Of a stretch of 64,000 nt of DNA, positions 26,900-35,297 are shown in pieces. This DNA comes from Bacillus altitudinis 41KF2b (GTDB taxonomy: Bacteria > Bacillota > Bacilli > Bacillales > Bacillaceae). The notes under the pieces are model-generated. The model saw only the letters and a program-made list of their open reading frames with translations. It searched no databases and was not told the origin of the DNA. The stretch spans positions 186,001 to 250,000 of the forward strand of contig NZ_ASJC01000005.1 in assembly GCF_000691145.1 (NCBI RefSeq), in the 5' to 3' direction. The stretch's first letter is position 1; each line of letters begins with the position of its first letter. The position numbers and the translations under genes are program-made.

Positions 26900-28513
26900 A
26901 TGAAATGGCAAACGGAAAGTGAACTAAAGGAGCTACTCTCAGCTCTTATGCAGTATGAAAGCATATCTGGTACAACGGGAGAAGTCGCATTAGCGGAATA
27001 TTTATATTACTTGCTGAGGGAGCGGCCGTATTTTGAACAGCATCCTGATCACTTGGCTTTGCATCCAATGAAAGATGGCCGGTATTTTTTAACGGCACTT
27101 GTCAAACGAAGTACGTTGCCACGTACTGTTTTACTCCTCAGCCATTTTGATGTCGTGGATACAGAGGATTACGGAGAATTTCAAAATATGGCGTGTAAGC
27201 CCGAAGAGTTAATGGCGTCCTTTTCTCAAAAAAGTGCACTTCTTCCAAAAAGGGCAAGAGAGGATTTAGCTTCAGGTGACTGGCTGTTTGGACGAGGGTC
27301 CATGGATATGAAAGCAGGCCTGACTGTCCAGCTTTCCATGCTAGAAAGAGCCATGGCGGGGAGGTTTGAAGGAAATATTCTGCTCGTCACAGTGCCAGAT
27401 GAAGAAGTGAATTCACAGGGGATGCTGGAGGCTGTTCCGAAACTAAAGGAGCTCAAGCAGAAGTATGACCTTGATTATACCGCGTGTTTAAACAGTGAGC
27501 CGATGTTTGAAAAGTATCCCGGGGATGCGCACCAATACATCTATACAGGTAGTATAGGGAAGGTACTTGCGGGATTTTTCTGCAAAGGAATTGAAACACA
27601 TGTAGGTGAGCCCTTCTCAGGATTAAATGCAAATTTTATGGTATCTGAATTAAACAGGCTGTTAGAACTGAATAGTGATTATTGTGAGGAAGTAGATGGT
27701 GAAGTGACACCACCTCCGACCAATTTGATGCAAAAGGATTTGAAAGAAGCTTACTCTGTTCAAACGCCTCACACGGCTGTTTCTTTATTTAATGTGCTGA
27801 TGATGAACCGCTCTAGTGAAGAGCTTCACGGGCTCCTCTATGAAACTGCGAAACAAGCAGCAGCCCAAATCGAAGCCAATCTCAAACAGAAAACCGCTGC
27901 ATTTCAACGCTTTAAACATTTTACACCCATCGATACAAACATCACGGTGTTAACGTATCATGAGCTGTACGAAAAAGCTGCTGAACGATCCGGCAAGCAG
28001 GAGGTCGAGCGAATTGTCAACTACGCCTTTGCCAACCGGGGTGAGCTAGGGGATCGTGATTTTTCAACCAAAATTGTATCAGAACTGACGACCCTTTGTA
28101 AGGAAGATGGAGCACTGATTGTGTTGTTTTATAGTCCGCCATTTTACCCATCTGTTTCTTCAACAGATGATCTGCATATTCAAACGACCTTAAAGAAGAT
28201 TCAAAGAGAAGCAAAAGAGATCTATGGAATCGAAGTAGAAGAAGTCAAATATTTTCCTGGTTTATCTGATTTAAGCTACTTACAGCTTGAAAATCAAGAT
28301 ATAGAGGATTATACAGCCAACATGCCGCTATACCAAAAAGGTTACTCGTTACCACAAGGAGAAAAAGAAGCTCTTAACGTTCCTGTCATCAACGTTGGTC
28401 CATTAGGAAAGGATGCGCACAAATGGACAGAACGGCTGCATGTCCCATTCTCTTTTGGCGTTTTGCCGTCGCTCTTACAATCAACAATTCATGCTTTATT
28501 AGAAAAGAATTAA
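26900..28513 (+). CDS. yqjN: M20 peptidase-like protein YqjN (RocB-like)
   Basis: A 537-residue member of the M20 family related to RocB of arginine catabolism. Metal-site motifs are visible: LSHFDVVD, GRGSMDMKAGLT, and PDEEVNSQGM carrying the Glu pair. A long insertion makes it larger than ordinary M20 enzymes, which is normal for the RocB group. ATG follows AAAGGGGG. Probably a cytoplasmic amidohydrolase or peptidase; substrate unknown. Confidence 0.83.
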   Translation: MKWQTESELKELLSALMQYESISGTTGEVALAEYLYYLLRERPYFEQHPDHLALHPMKDGRYFLTALVKRSTLPRTVLLLSHFDVVDTEDYGEFQNMACKPEELMASFSQKSALLPKRAREDLASGDWLFGRGSMDMKAGLTVQLSMLERAMAGRFEGNILLVTVPDEEVNSQGMLEAVPKLKELKQKYDLDYTACLNSEPMFEKYPGDAHQYIYTGSIGKVLAGFFCKGIETHVGEPFSGLNANFMVSELNRLLELNSDYCEEVDGEVTPPPTNLMQKDLKEAYSVQTPHTAVSLFNVLMMNRSSEELHGLLYETAKQAAAQIEANLKQKTAAFQRFKHFTPIDTNITVLTYHELYEKAAERSGKQEVERIVNYAFANRGELGDRDFSTKIVSELTTLCKEDGALIVLFYSPPFYPSVSSTDDLHIQTTLKKIQREAKEIYGIEVEEVKYFPGLSDLSYLQLENQDIEDYTANMPLYQKGYSLPQGEKEALNVPVINVGPLGKDAHKWTERLHVPFSFGVLPSLLQSTIHALLEKN

Positions 28514-28625
28514 GTGAAAGCTCTATCGTCATGATAGGGCTTTTCTTGATATCAATCACCTTCTGTCTAAAGAAATAGAGTATGATATAGAATAATACTT
28601 ACATATTTGAAGGGGGATTGTGAGA

Positions 28626-29117
28626 GTGAAAACAGGAGTACTAACAAAAACAGAGATCATGAGATCACTTCATGAGAGTTTGCGTAAGCTTGAGGAGTTA
28701 GTATGGACATGTGATGAGGCTACATTAGATGAATCTTTTGGGGAAGGCAAGTGGTCGATTAAACAAATTGTTGGACATTTGTATGATACAGAAGAAGTCT
28801 GGTCAGAGCGGATAGAGCAGGCAATATCAAATGAGCACACGCTTTTCGCATCATATGATCCAGAGATATATGTGAAGGGAAGAGCTTATGAAATGTATAC
28901 CGCACAAGAGGTCAGTGCATTGATTGAACGCCTAAAAGAAAGCAGAAACAAAACACTGCAGCGATTAGAAAAGGATACATGGGATTTTTCAGGCCTCCAT
29001 CCTGAAGAAGGGATGATGACAGTCCAAATTTTAGCTGAAACCATTGCTTTACATGAAATTCATCACCTCGATCAAATCAAAGCCATCATGTCCATGAGAG
29101 CATCGAGTGATAGATGA
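28626..29117 (+). CDS. DinB/YfiT-family metal-binding protein
   Basis: A 163-residue four-helix-bundle protein of the DinB-like superfamily. The three metal-ligand histidines are visible as GHLYDTEE (first) and HEIHHLDQI (last two). In Firmicutes these are thiol-dependent transferases or hydrolases, some using bacillithiol. The GTG at 28626 is nine bases after AGGGGG; GTG at 28620 is closer than ideal. Alone between yqjN and proI. Specific role unknown. Confidence 0.8.
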   Translation: MKTGVLTKTEIMRSLHESLRKLEELVWTCDEATLDESFGEGKWSIKQIVGHLYDTEEVWSERIEQAISNEHTLFASYDPEIYVKGRAYEMYTAQEVSALIERLKESRNKTLQRLEKDTWDFSGLHPEEGMMTVQILAETIALHEIHHLDQIKAIMSMRASSDR

Positions 29118-29148
29118 AAAGCACCTGTCATCAAGGCAGGTGCTTTTC
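29116..29148. terminator. bidirectional terminator
   Basis: GAAAAGCACCTG / CAGGTGCTTTTC between convergent genes. Confidence 0.88.
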
Positions 29149-29152
29149 TCAC

Positions 29153-29980
29153 TTACTTATACGTACTCGCTGAAAACATGTCGTTTAATTCTGCTGCGCG
29201 TTTTGTCGCTGTTTTCACACAATCGACAATTGCTTCTTCAAATTGATAGGAAGCAAGGGTATTCAGTCCTGCTTCTGTCGTTCCACCTTCGCTCGTAATT
29301 TCTTTGCGCAATTCAGCAGGTTCCTTACCGCTATCCTGAAGCATATTTGCAGCGCCTGCAATCATTTGACAAATGAGCAATTTCGCTGTCTCTTGGTCCA
29401 TCCCAAGTTCCGATGCACCTCGCTCCATTCCTTCAATCAAATGATAAATAAAGGCAGGACCGCTGCCTGCAATGGCTGTGACCGCATTCAGCTGTGATTC
29501 ATCTAAAACCGTCACATGACCGATCGTTTCAAACAGTTGAACTGCTTTTTCCTTTTGCGCCTCTGTGACTTCATCACTGACAGCAATGCCGGTAGCTGAT
29601 TGTTGTATGGCTGCTGATGTATTTGGCATCGCACGAACCACCGCCGTTTTTGCGCCAGCATAATGCTGAATGGTTTCAATAGAAATGCCCGCTAAAATAG
29701 AAATAATCAGCTGTCCATTTAAATGGGGCCTTACTTCAGAAATGCCACTTTCCGCATCTTTTGGTTTTAAAGCAAACACCAGCATATCGGCTTCTTCATA
29801 AATAAAGGAACGCGCGAAATCTGTTTTGACTCCATAACGTGCATGTAATTCTTCTAATCGTTTTTCATTTGTTTTATTTGTGACAATGATATCTTCATTT
29901 GACATAATGCCGCTCTTTAAAAGACCTTTAATCATAGACTCGGCCATTGAGCCTGCACCAATAAATCCAATTTTACTCAT
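29153..29980 (-). CDS. proI: Pyrroline-5-carboxylate reductase ProI
   Basis: A 275-residue P5C reductase catalysing the last step of proline synthesis with NAD(P)H. The Rossmann motif is GFIGAGSMAESM at the N-terminus, followed by MPNTSAAI and the C-terminal signature with EITSEGGTTEAGL. The ATG at 29978-29980 follows AAGGAGGAGC; upstream in-frame codons belong to the T-box leader. Controlled by the tRNA-Pro T-box at 30005-30241. Confidence 0.95.
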   Translation of the reverse strand: MSKIGFIGAGSMAESMIKGLLKSGIMSNEDIIVTNKTNEKRLEELHARYGVKTDFARSFIYEEADMLVFALKPKDAESGISEVRPHLNGQLIISILAGISIETIQHYAGAKTAVVRAMPNTSAAIQQSATGIAVSDEVTEAQKEKAVQLFETIGHVTVLDESQLNAVTAIAGSGPAFIYHLIEGMERGASELGMDQETAKLLICQMIAGAANMLQDSGKEPAELRKEITSEGGTTEAGLNTLASYQFEEAIVDCVKTATKRAAELNDMFSASTYK

Positions 29981-30004
29981 AAGCTGCTCCTCCTTGTAGA
30001 AAAT

Positions 30005-30241
30005 AAAAAAACCTCTCGTCTGCAAAGGACGAAAGGTTTTTCGCGGTACCACCCTCAATTAGCATGCAATCATACATACTCAGCTCTAGTCCCTTAACGC
30101 GGGAAACGTTTAGGTTTGCCTAACAGCTCAAAGGGCAGGTTCAGCAAATAAGAGGATGGTGAAGCCTTACAGCCTGCGGACCTCACTCTCTTGCATCATT
30201 ATTTTGCTTACTAATCCTTGTCATCGCGCATCTTATATTTG
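30005..30241 (-). ncRNA. T-box riboswitch (tRNA-Pro) of proI
   Basis: The invariant T-box GGTGGTACCGCG is at 30042-30053 on the reverse strand. Stem I shows the AG-bulge-like AGTA region, and the specifier loop reads GAACCTG, giving the proline codon CCU at 30137-30139. The terminator stem (AAACCTTTCGTC with GACGAGAGGTTT, then T7) is at 30005-30041. Uncharged tRNA-Pro would favour the antiterminator and allow proI expression. Confidence 0.93.
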
Positions 30242-30247
30242 TTGTTC

Positions 30248-30277
30248 ATTATGCAACGATGGACAAGTTTGTGTCAA
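30248..30277 (-). promoter_or_regulatory. promoter of the proI T-box transcript
   Basis: Reverse strand TTGACA (30272-30277) and CATAAT (30248-30253) with an 18-bp spacer. Confidence 0.65.
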
Positions 30278-30312
30278 TAGGGAGAGATAAAAAAATTGAC
30301 CATCTAAACCGC

Positions 30313-30341
30313 ATGACAGTCTGCCCTTTGCAAGATACAAT
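30313..30341 (+). promoter_or_regulatory. promoter of yqjPQ
   Basis: ATGACA at 30313-30318, a 17-bp spacer, then TACAAT at 30336-30341. Confidence 0.5.
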
Positions 30342-30402
30342 GAATAAAGAAGAGTGAGTTCAGATGATCTATGAGACAAAAATCAGGAGATGACGTATAA
30401 AA

Positions 30403-31365
30403 GTGAAAGAAGAAATGATTCAATTATCCATTCCCACACCGTTTGCGGTTGGGGATGTCCATGCATATGTATTAAAAGGCGATGCCGTGACCTTAGTTGA
30501 TTCCGGACCGATGACACAAGAGGCGCAGCATGCCTTTGTCACGCAATTAAAGGAACATCATTTATCAATAGATGATATTGATCAAGTGGTTTTGACACAT
30601 CATCATGCAGATCATGTCGGTCTTTTAGATCTGATGAAACCTCATGTCCGTGTCATCGGACACGAGTTGAATGAGCCCTATATTAGTCAGGATGCAGCGT
30701 TTAAACAGCGTCAAATCCATTTTATGAATGATTTTTTTCAGCAGTTAGGTGTCCCGCTTCGTCAAGGTGAGTGTGAAAGAATTGTGAGGCAGTCCTATAC
30801 ATATTCATGTACGGCACATGTTGATGACGTCATAAAAGAAGGCGATCGTTTGAAGGGACATGAGCACTTCCAAGTGCTGGAGACACCAGGACATGCACAA
30901 TCTCATCTTTCTTTTTTAGATGAAACAACAGGGAATTTCATCGGAGGTGATCTGCTGCTTACGACCATTTCTTCCAATCCGTTAATGGAAGCACCGGTGA
31001 AAGGAACAGAACGTCAAAAATCGCTGCTTCAATATAAAGCATCACTCGAGTGTTTATTGCATTTGCCCATTCAGACGATTTATCCAGGGCATGGCCAGCT
31101 CATTACCTCTCATCACGAATTGATCGAAGAAAGATTTAAAAAACAGGAAAAACGGGCAAATACGATGTATCAGCTGCTTCAACGAAAGGAAATGACCGCC
31201 TTTCATCTTTGTCGCACCTTATTTCCGGGTCTGTATGAAGAAGCATTATTTCTGACAATGTCTGAGACAGTCGGACAGCTTGATGTGCTTTTAGCGGCTG
31301 GACAAATTGAAGAAGTGCAAAAAGACGGAACCCTCTACTATCGAGCAAATGAAGGAGTGAAATAA
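30403..31365 (+). CDS. yqjP: Metallo-beta-lactamase fold hydrolase YqjP
   Basis: A 320-residue MBL-fold protein. The zinc motif THHHADHVG lies near residues 66-74, with later ligands in ETPGHAQSHLS, GGDLLL and YPGHGQ, the pattern of glyoxalase II-like hydrolases. A C-terminal winged-helix-like tail (about residues 245-320) resembles the LACTB2 group. The GTG at 30403 lies after AGGAGATGA; ATG at 30415 is an alternative. The stop codon abuts the yqjQ start. Substrate unknown. Confidence 0.83.
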   Translation: MKEEMIQLSIPTPFAVGDVHAYVLKGDAVTLVDSGPMTQEAQHAFVTQLKEHHLSIDDIDQVVLTHHHADHVGLLDLMKPHVRVIGHELNEPYISQDAAFKQRQIHFMNDFFQQLGVPLRQGECERIVRQSYTYSCTAHVDDVIKEGDRLKGHEHFQVLETPGHAQSHLSFLDETTGNFIGGDLLLTTISSNPLMEAPVKGTERQKSLLQYKASLECLLHLPIQTIYPGHGQLITSHHELIEERFKKQEKRANTMYQLLQRKEMTAFHLCRTLFPGLYEEALFLTMSETVGQLDVLLAAGQIEEVQKDGTLYYRANEGVK

Positions 31366-32142
31366 ATGGGGCGACTAACAGGAAAGAGAATATGGATTAC
31401 AGGTGCTTCAGGCGGTATTGGTGAAAAGATGGCGTACTTGGCAGCAGCTGAAGGAGCAGAAATCATTGTGTCAGCAAGACGAATTGAAAAGCTCACAGGT
31501 GTAAAAGAAAAGATTATAAGTGCTGGCGGCGTATGTCACATCGTTCAGCTTGATGTCAGTCAGCTTGAGGACATTGATCAAGCCTATCAACAAGTGGGTG
31601 CTGTTGATATTTTGGTGAACAATGCCGGCTTTGGTGTGTTCGATCTCGTCGAGGACGCATCCATTGAGGAAATGGTGTCGATGTTTGAGGTCAATGTCTT
31701 TGGTTTAATTGCCTGCACAAAAAAGGTCCTTCCTGAGATGAAACAAAGAGGGAAGGGACATATTATCAATATTGCGTCACAGGCAGGCAAAATTGCCACC
31801 CCTAAATCCGCCATCTATTCTGCATCAAAGCATGCGGTTCTCGGATTTTCAAACAGCCTCAGAATGGAGCTGGCAGACAGTGGAATTCATGTCACAACCG
31901 TCAATCCAGGACCGATTGCCACAGACTTCTTTACCATTGCAGACCGCAGTGGTGAATATGTGAAAAATGTTGATTTTATGATGCTCAGTGCTGACAAGGT
32001 AGCAGGGAAGGTCGTATCCGCCATGATGACGAAAAAAAGAGAGATTAATTTACCAGGATGGATGAATGCTGGCAGTAAATTGTATCAATTATTCCCGTTT
32101 TTATTTGAAAAAGCAGCACGGAAAGCGATGATGAAAAAATAA
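31366..32142 (+). CDS. yqjQ: Short-chain dehydrogenase YqjQ
   Basis: A 258-residue SDR oxidoreductase of the DltE/YqjQ type. Cofactor motif TGASGGIG lies near residue 13, NNAG near 85, and catalytic Ser with YSASK in the middle. Translated from an ATG directly after the yqjP stop, with its site GAAGGAGTG inside yqjP. Probably NADP-dependent; substrate unknown. A hydrophobic C-terminus ([15 protein letters not shown]) may touch the membrane. Confidence 0.87.
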   Translation: MGRLTGKRIWITGASGGIGEKMAYLAAAEGAEIIVSARRIEKLTGVKEKIISAGGVCHIVQLDVSQLEDIDQAYQQVGAVDILVNNAGFGVFDLVEDASIEEMVSMFEVNVFGLIACTKKVLPEMKQRGKGHIINIASQAGKIATPKSAIYSASKHAVLGFSNSLRMELADSGIHVTTVNPGPIATDFFTIADRSGEYVKNVDFMMLSADKVAGKVVSAMMTKKREINLPGWMNAGSKLYQLFPFLFEKAARKAMMKK

Positions 32143-32143
32143 C

Positions 32144-32180
32144 AAAAAAAGAAACCGGTCACAGGCTGGTTTCTTTTTTT
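32144..32180. terminator. bidirectional terminator
   Basis: AAAAAAAGAAACC with GGTTTCTTTTTTT. The yqjT stop codon falls inside the hairpin. Confidence 0.85.
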
Positions 32181-32572
32181 GTTTGATGGGGCTTAATATT
32201 GGTGACGCCAAAGACATTGCCATCAACATCTTCGAAGCTAAAACCGCCTAAGTCTGGGTCAGCTAATATTTGAATATCCGATACGGTGACGTTATGCTCG
32301 CTTAAATACTGGTGAAAGTTTTTTAAATCCTTCACAAATAAATCAATCATACTATGCCGAACTCCTGTAAAAGAGTTCATAAAGTAGATTCGTTTCTCGT
32401 GTTTTGTTTTGACGAGATAAAAAGAAGGTCCCTCGCCATGAGTAAAAGTGAGCATGGCGGCTTCTTCTGATTGATGTAGAACGATCATCTCTAAAATCTG
32501 TTCATACCAAGAGACAGCCCGGGGGATATCAGTCACAGGAATTTCAATAGTAGCAATTTGTTGAATGGTCAA
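32159..32572 (-). CDS. yqjT: VOC/glyoxalase-family protein YqjT
   Basis: A 137-residue vicinal-oxygen-chelate domain protein (IATIEIPVTDIPRAVSWYEQIL, and DPDLGGFSFEDVDGNVFGV near the end). The TTG at 32572 is chosen because AAAAAGGAG precedes it by eight bases and the protein then matches the family start; the frame extends 18 codons upstream into the CoA-disulfide reductase gene. Likely co-transcribed with that gene. Substrate unknown. Confidence 0.8.
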   Translation of the reverse strand: MTIQQIATIEIPVTDIPRAVSWYEQILEMIVLHQSEEAAMLTFTHGEGPSFYLVKTKHEKRIYFMNSFTGVRHSMIDLFVKDLKNFHQYLSEHNVTVSDIQILADPDLGGFSFEDVDGNVFGVTNIKPHQTKKETSL

Positions 32573-32589
32573 TGGCTTCACTCCTTTTT

Positions 32590-33918
32590 CTATATTCGTC
32601 TTGCCGCTTGCTGAAGTGGGTCCCATACACTGTTAAAAGGAGGGGCATAGCTAATATCTAAATCTTCAAGGTCTGTCACAGTCAGCCCTTGATAAAGAGC
32701 CGTTGCCATGACATCAATTCGTTTATCAACACCTTCTTTACCGATGATTTGTGCGCCAAGCAAGGTGTGATCATCGCTTCTATAAATCAGTTTCACTTTC
32801 ATTTTCTCTGCATCTGGGTAATATCCAGCGTGGTCAGTGCTGTCGATGGTGATGGTGGAGAAAGGAAGGCCCGCGTCTTTTGCTTCTTTCTCTGATAAAC
32901 CCGTTCGTCCCGCTGTCACGTCCATAAATTTCATCACCGCTGTGCCGGTTACGCCTTGAAACGCGCGGTTTGTTCCTGTCATATGAAAGCCTGCGATTCT
33001 TCCTTGTTTATTTGCTGTCGTGCCGAGCGGAATATAGTCCAGTTCCTTTTTGATACGGTGATAGGTTGCTGCGCAGTCACCCGCCGCATAGATATCTTGT
33101 ACATTGGTCTGCATGTATTCATTCACAACAACTGCACCATTTTGAAGTCGCTGAATTCCTGTGCTGTCTAAAAAGGATGTTTGCGGAGTGACACCAACGG
33201 CGATGATGACCATATCTGTTTCAATGGTCTGCTTGTCTGTTTGAACAGCTGTTACATGTGTCTTGCCCTTTAATTTTTGCACTGTTTCACCAAGTACTAC
33301 TTGAATGCCTTGATTGTCCGCTTCTTCTTTCAGATATTTTGCCATATCGGGATCAAAGCCTGGGCCAAGTGTTGCACCCCGCTGAATGATATGAACGTCT
33401 TTTCCTAGCGCTTTTAAATTTTCTGCCATTTCTAAGCCGATATATCCTCCGCCGATGATCGTGATATGTGTGACGTCTTTTTTTAGATTGTCTAAAATAG
33501 ACAGCGCATGCGGGATTGTTTTTAATACGTGGACACCTTCTAAGGAATGACTGTCTAGATCAAGTGTGACGGGGCTTGCTCCTGTCGCAATTAACAGGCG
33601 GTCATACGTTTCTGTAAAGGGTTCTTTTGTTTTAGAATGAATACCCGATACTGTTTTTTGCTCCGGGTCGATTGAGGTCACTTCGTGTAAGCATCTGGCA
33701 TCAATTCCGTATTTATCACGAAAAGTGTCAGCGCTGCGTGCGATGAGTTTCCTGTGATGATCAATGAGACCGCCGATCAAGTAGGGGAGTCCGCACTGTC
33801 CATATGAGAAAATCTCTCCTTTTTCAAAAGCTACAATATGTGCGTCTGGATCCTCTCTATATATTTGCATAGCGCAGCTCATTCCTGCTGCATCTCCGCC
33901 AATCATCACATATTTCAT
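32590..33918 (-). CDS. cdr: CoA-disulfide reductase
   Basis: A 442-residue FAD-dependent pyridine-nucleotide-disulfide oxidoreductase of the CoADR subgroup. It has a single redox Cys (SYGQCGLPY, about residue 42) instead of a CxxC pair. FAD motif GGDAAGMSCA at the N-terminus, NAD(P)H motif IIGGGYIGLEMAE, FAD-binding AAGDCAA, and the C-terminal dimerisation domain with YAPPFNSVWDP. It reduces CoA disulfide with NAD(P)H. It diverges from coaA, the pantothenate kinase, so synthesis and redox upkeep of CoA sit together. ATG follows AGAAGGGAG. Confidence 0.88.
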   Translation of the reverse strand: MKYVMIGGDAAGMSCAMQIYREDPDAHIVAFEKGEIFSYGQCGLPYLIGGLIDHHRKLIARSADTFRDKYGIDARCLHEVTSIDPEQKTVSGIHSKTKEPFTETYDRLLIATGASPVTLDLDSHSLEGVHVLKTIPHALSILDNLKKDVTHITIIGGGYIGLEMAENLKALGKDVHIIQRGATLGPGFDPDMAKYLKEEADNQGIQVVLGETVQKLKGKTHVTAVQTDKQTIETDMVIIAVGVTPQTSFLDSTGIQRLQNGAVVVNEYMQTNVQDIYAAGDCAATYHRIKKELDYIPLGTTANKQGRIAGFHMTGTNRAFQGVTGTAVMKFMDVTAGRTGLSEKEAKDAGLPFSTITIDSTDHAGYYPDAEKMKVKLIYRSDDHTLLGAQIIGKEGVDKRIDVMATALYQGLTVTDLEDLDISYAPPFNSVWDPLQQAARRI

Positions 33919-34106
33919 TTGGTATGCTCCCTTCTATCTATCAAACTGAATACTCTTATTTACCCTCATTTTCCTTTATTTAATGCTTTTTTTTCGCAAA
34001 AGAAGCAAACTTTCGTTGAAAAATAAAGACAGCGCCTTCATTTTAAGCTACAATCGGATTATCGTCTTTTTGGTTATGAGTTTAGTTTAGATTGGTGGGA
34101 AAGACT

Positions 34107-35066
34107 TTGGGTGACGAACGACTAGATTTTAATACACTATATACACGCCATACGAGAGAGGCATGGGCGGCTCTTGGAGAATATATGCCGGTATCTGTTT
34201 CAGAAGAAGAAGTGAGAGCACTTCAAGGATTAAACGACTACTTATCGCTAGAAGAAGTTCGGGATATTTACATACCGCTTATTCGTTTTCTGACATTACA
34301 CGTTTTTGCAGAAAAACAAAAAAATCAGCATGTAAATGCTTTTTTAAACTACCCGCATCATGCGAAAATCCCCTTTTTAATCGGGATTGCAGGAAGTGTG
34401 GCCGTCGGAAAAAGCACGACAGCACGTATCATTGAAACACTTTTATCAAGGCTTGGAGATGGACTGAAGGTGAGTCTCGTAACAACGGACGGCTTTTTGT
34501 ATCCACAAAAAGAATTAAAAGATCGAGGGCTGATGGAAAAGAAAGGCTTCCCGGAAAGCTATGATGTTAAAGCGCTACTTTCGTTTTTAAATGAATTAAA
34601 ATCAGGGAAACAAACTGTGCATGCACCTGTATATTCACATCTGACCTATGACCGTCTTGAAGGGGTGTATGAGACAGTAGAAGATGCAGATATTGTGATC
34701 ATTGAAGGGATCAACGTGTTGCAATCACCGGCACTGGATGATCTGAAGGATGAGCCGCGCGTGTTTGTATCAGATTACTTCGATTTTTCGATTTATGTAG
34801 ATGCCGCTGAGACGCAAATTCAATGCTGGTATAAAGAACGGTTCCGTTTGCTGCGGGAAACAGCCTTCCAAGACCCTGAATCCTTCTTTCATCAATACAA
34901 AGATTTGACGGATGAAGAAGCAGATCAGATGGCAAGCACGATTTGGAATACAGTGAACCGGCCAAATTTATATGAAAATATTTTGCCGACAAAATATAGA
35001 GCCGATTTGATTTTAAAAAAAGGCGATCAGCATAAGGTGGAAGAGATCGCCATCCGCAGGGTATAA
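34107..35066 (+). CDS. coaA: Pantothenate kinase (type I)
   Basis: A 319-residue kinase for the first step of CoA synthesis. P-loop GSVAVGKST is at residues 96-104, with TTDGFLYP and IIEGINVLQ typical of bacterial CoaA. The TTG at 34107 follows GGTGGGA by six bases and gives exactly the 319 residues I recall for B. subtilis CoaA; an upstream TTG at 34092 is the alternative. The terminator after it has been split and duplicated by repeat copy B. Confidence 0.93.
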   Translation: MGDERLDFNTLYTRHTREAWAALGEYMPVSVSEEEVRALQGLNDYLSLEEVRDIYIPLIRFLTLHVFAEKQKNQHVNAFLNYPHHAKIPFLIGIAGSVAVGKSTTARIIETLLSRLGDGLKVSLVTTDGFLYPQKELKDRGLMEKKGFPESYDVKALLSFLNELKSGKQTVHAPVYSHLTYDRLEGVYETVEDADIVIIEGINVLQSPALDDLKDEPRVFVSDYFDFSIYVDAAETQIQCWYKERFRLLRETAFQDPESFFHQYKDLTDEEADQMASTIWNTVNRPNLYENILPTKYRADLILKKGDQHKVEEIAIRRV

Positions 35067-35068
35067 AG

Positions 35069-35094
35069 AAAACCGCTCAATTGAGAGCGGTTTT
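35069..35094 (+). terminator. coaA terminator, upstream copy of a duplicated hairpin
   Basis: AAACCGCTC / GAGCGGTTT with loop AATTGA. The T tract is cut to TTTT before the repeat. The 25 bases from 35070 recur at 35269-35293 with one change. Confidence 0.85.
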
Positions 35095-35268
35095 AGATTG
35101 TTGACAAAGGGCTAAAATGAACTTTATTTTAGCCCTTTGTCTTCTTTTCAGCGTGATAGAAAACCTTTGAAGTCTAGGAAGGACAGCTACTTTTACGGAG
35201 CGAATTTGACATTCGTGAGTACCAGCGCGCAGGACTGACAAAGAATGCGAGGGTTTGTCTACACGCTG
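35095..35268 (+). repeat. terminator-targeting structured repeat, copy B
   Basis: A 174-bp core matching 12906-13079. It has the same internal terminator (GACAAAGGGCTAAAAT arm, loop GAACTTT) and the same 118-nt closed domain at 35150-35267. It has no ORF. It is flanked by 25-bp direct copies of the coaA terminator, a sequence unrelated to the terminator flanking copy A. Confidence 0.85.
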
Positions 35269-35297
35269 AAACCGCTCAATTGAGAGTGGTTTTTTTA
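35269..35297. terminator. coaA terminator, downstream copy
   Basis: AAACCGCTC / GAGTGGTTT (one G-U pair) with a full T7 tract; the A run on the other side can also serve convergent yqjV. Confidence 0.8.
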
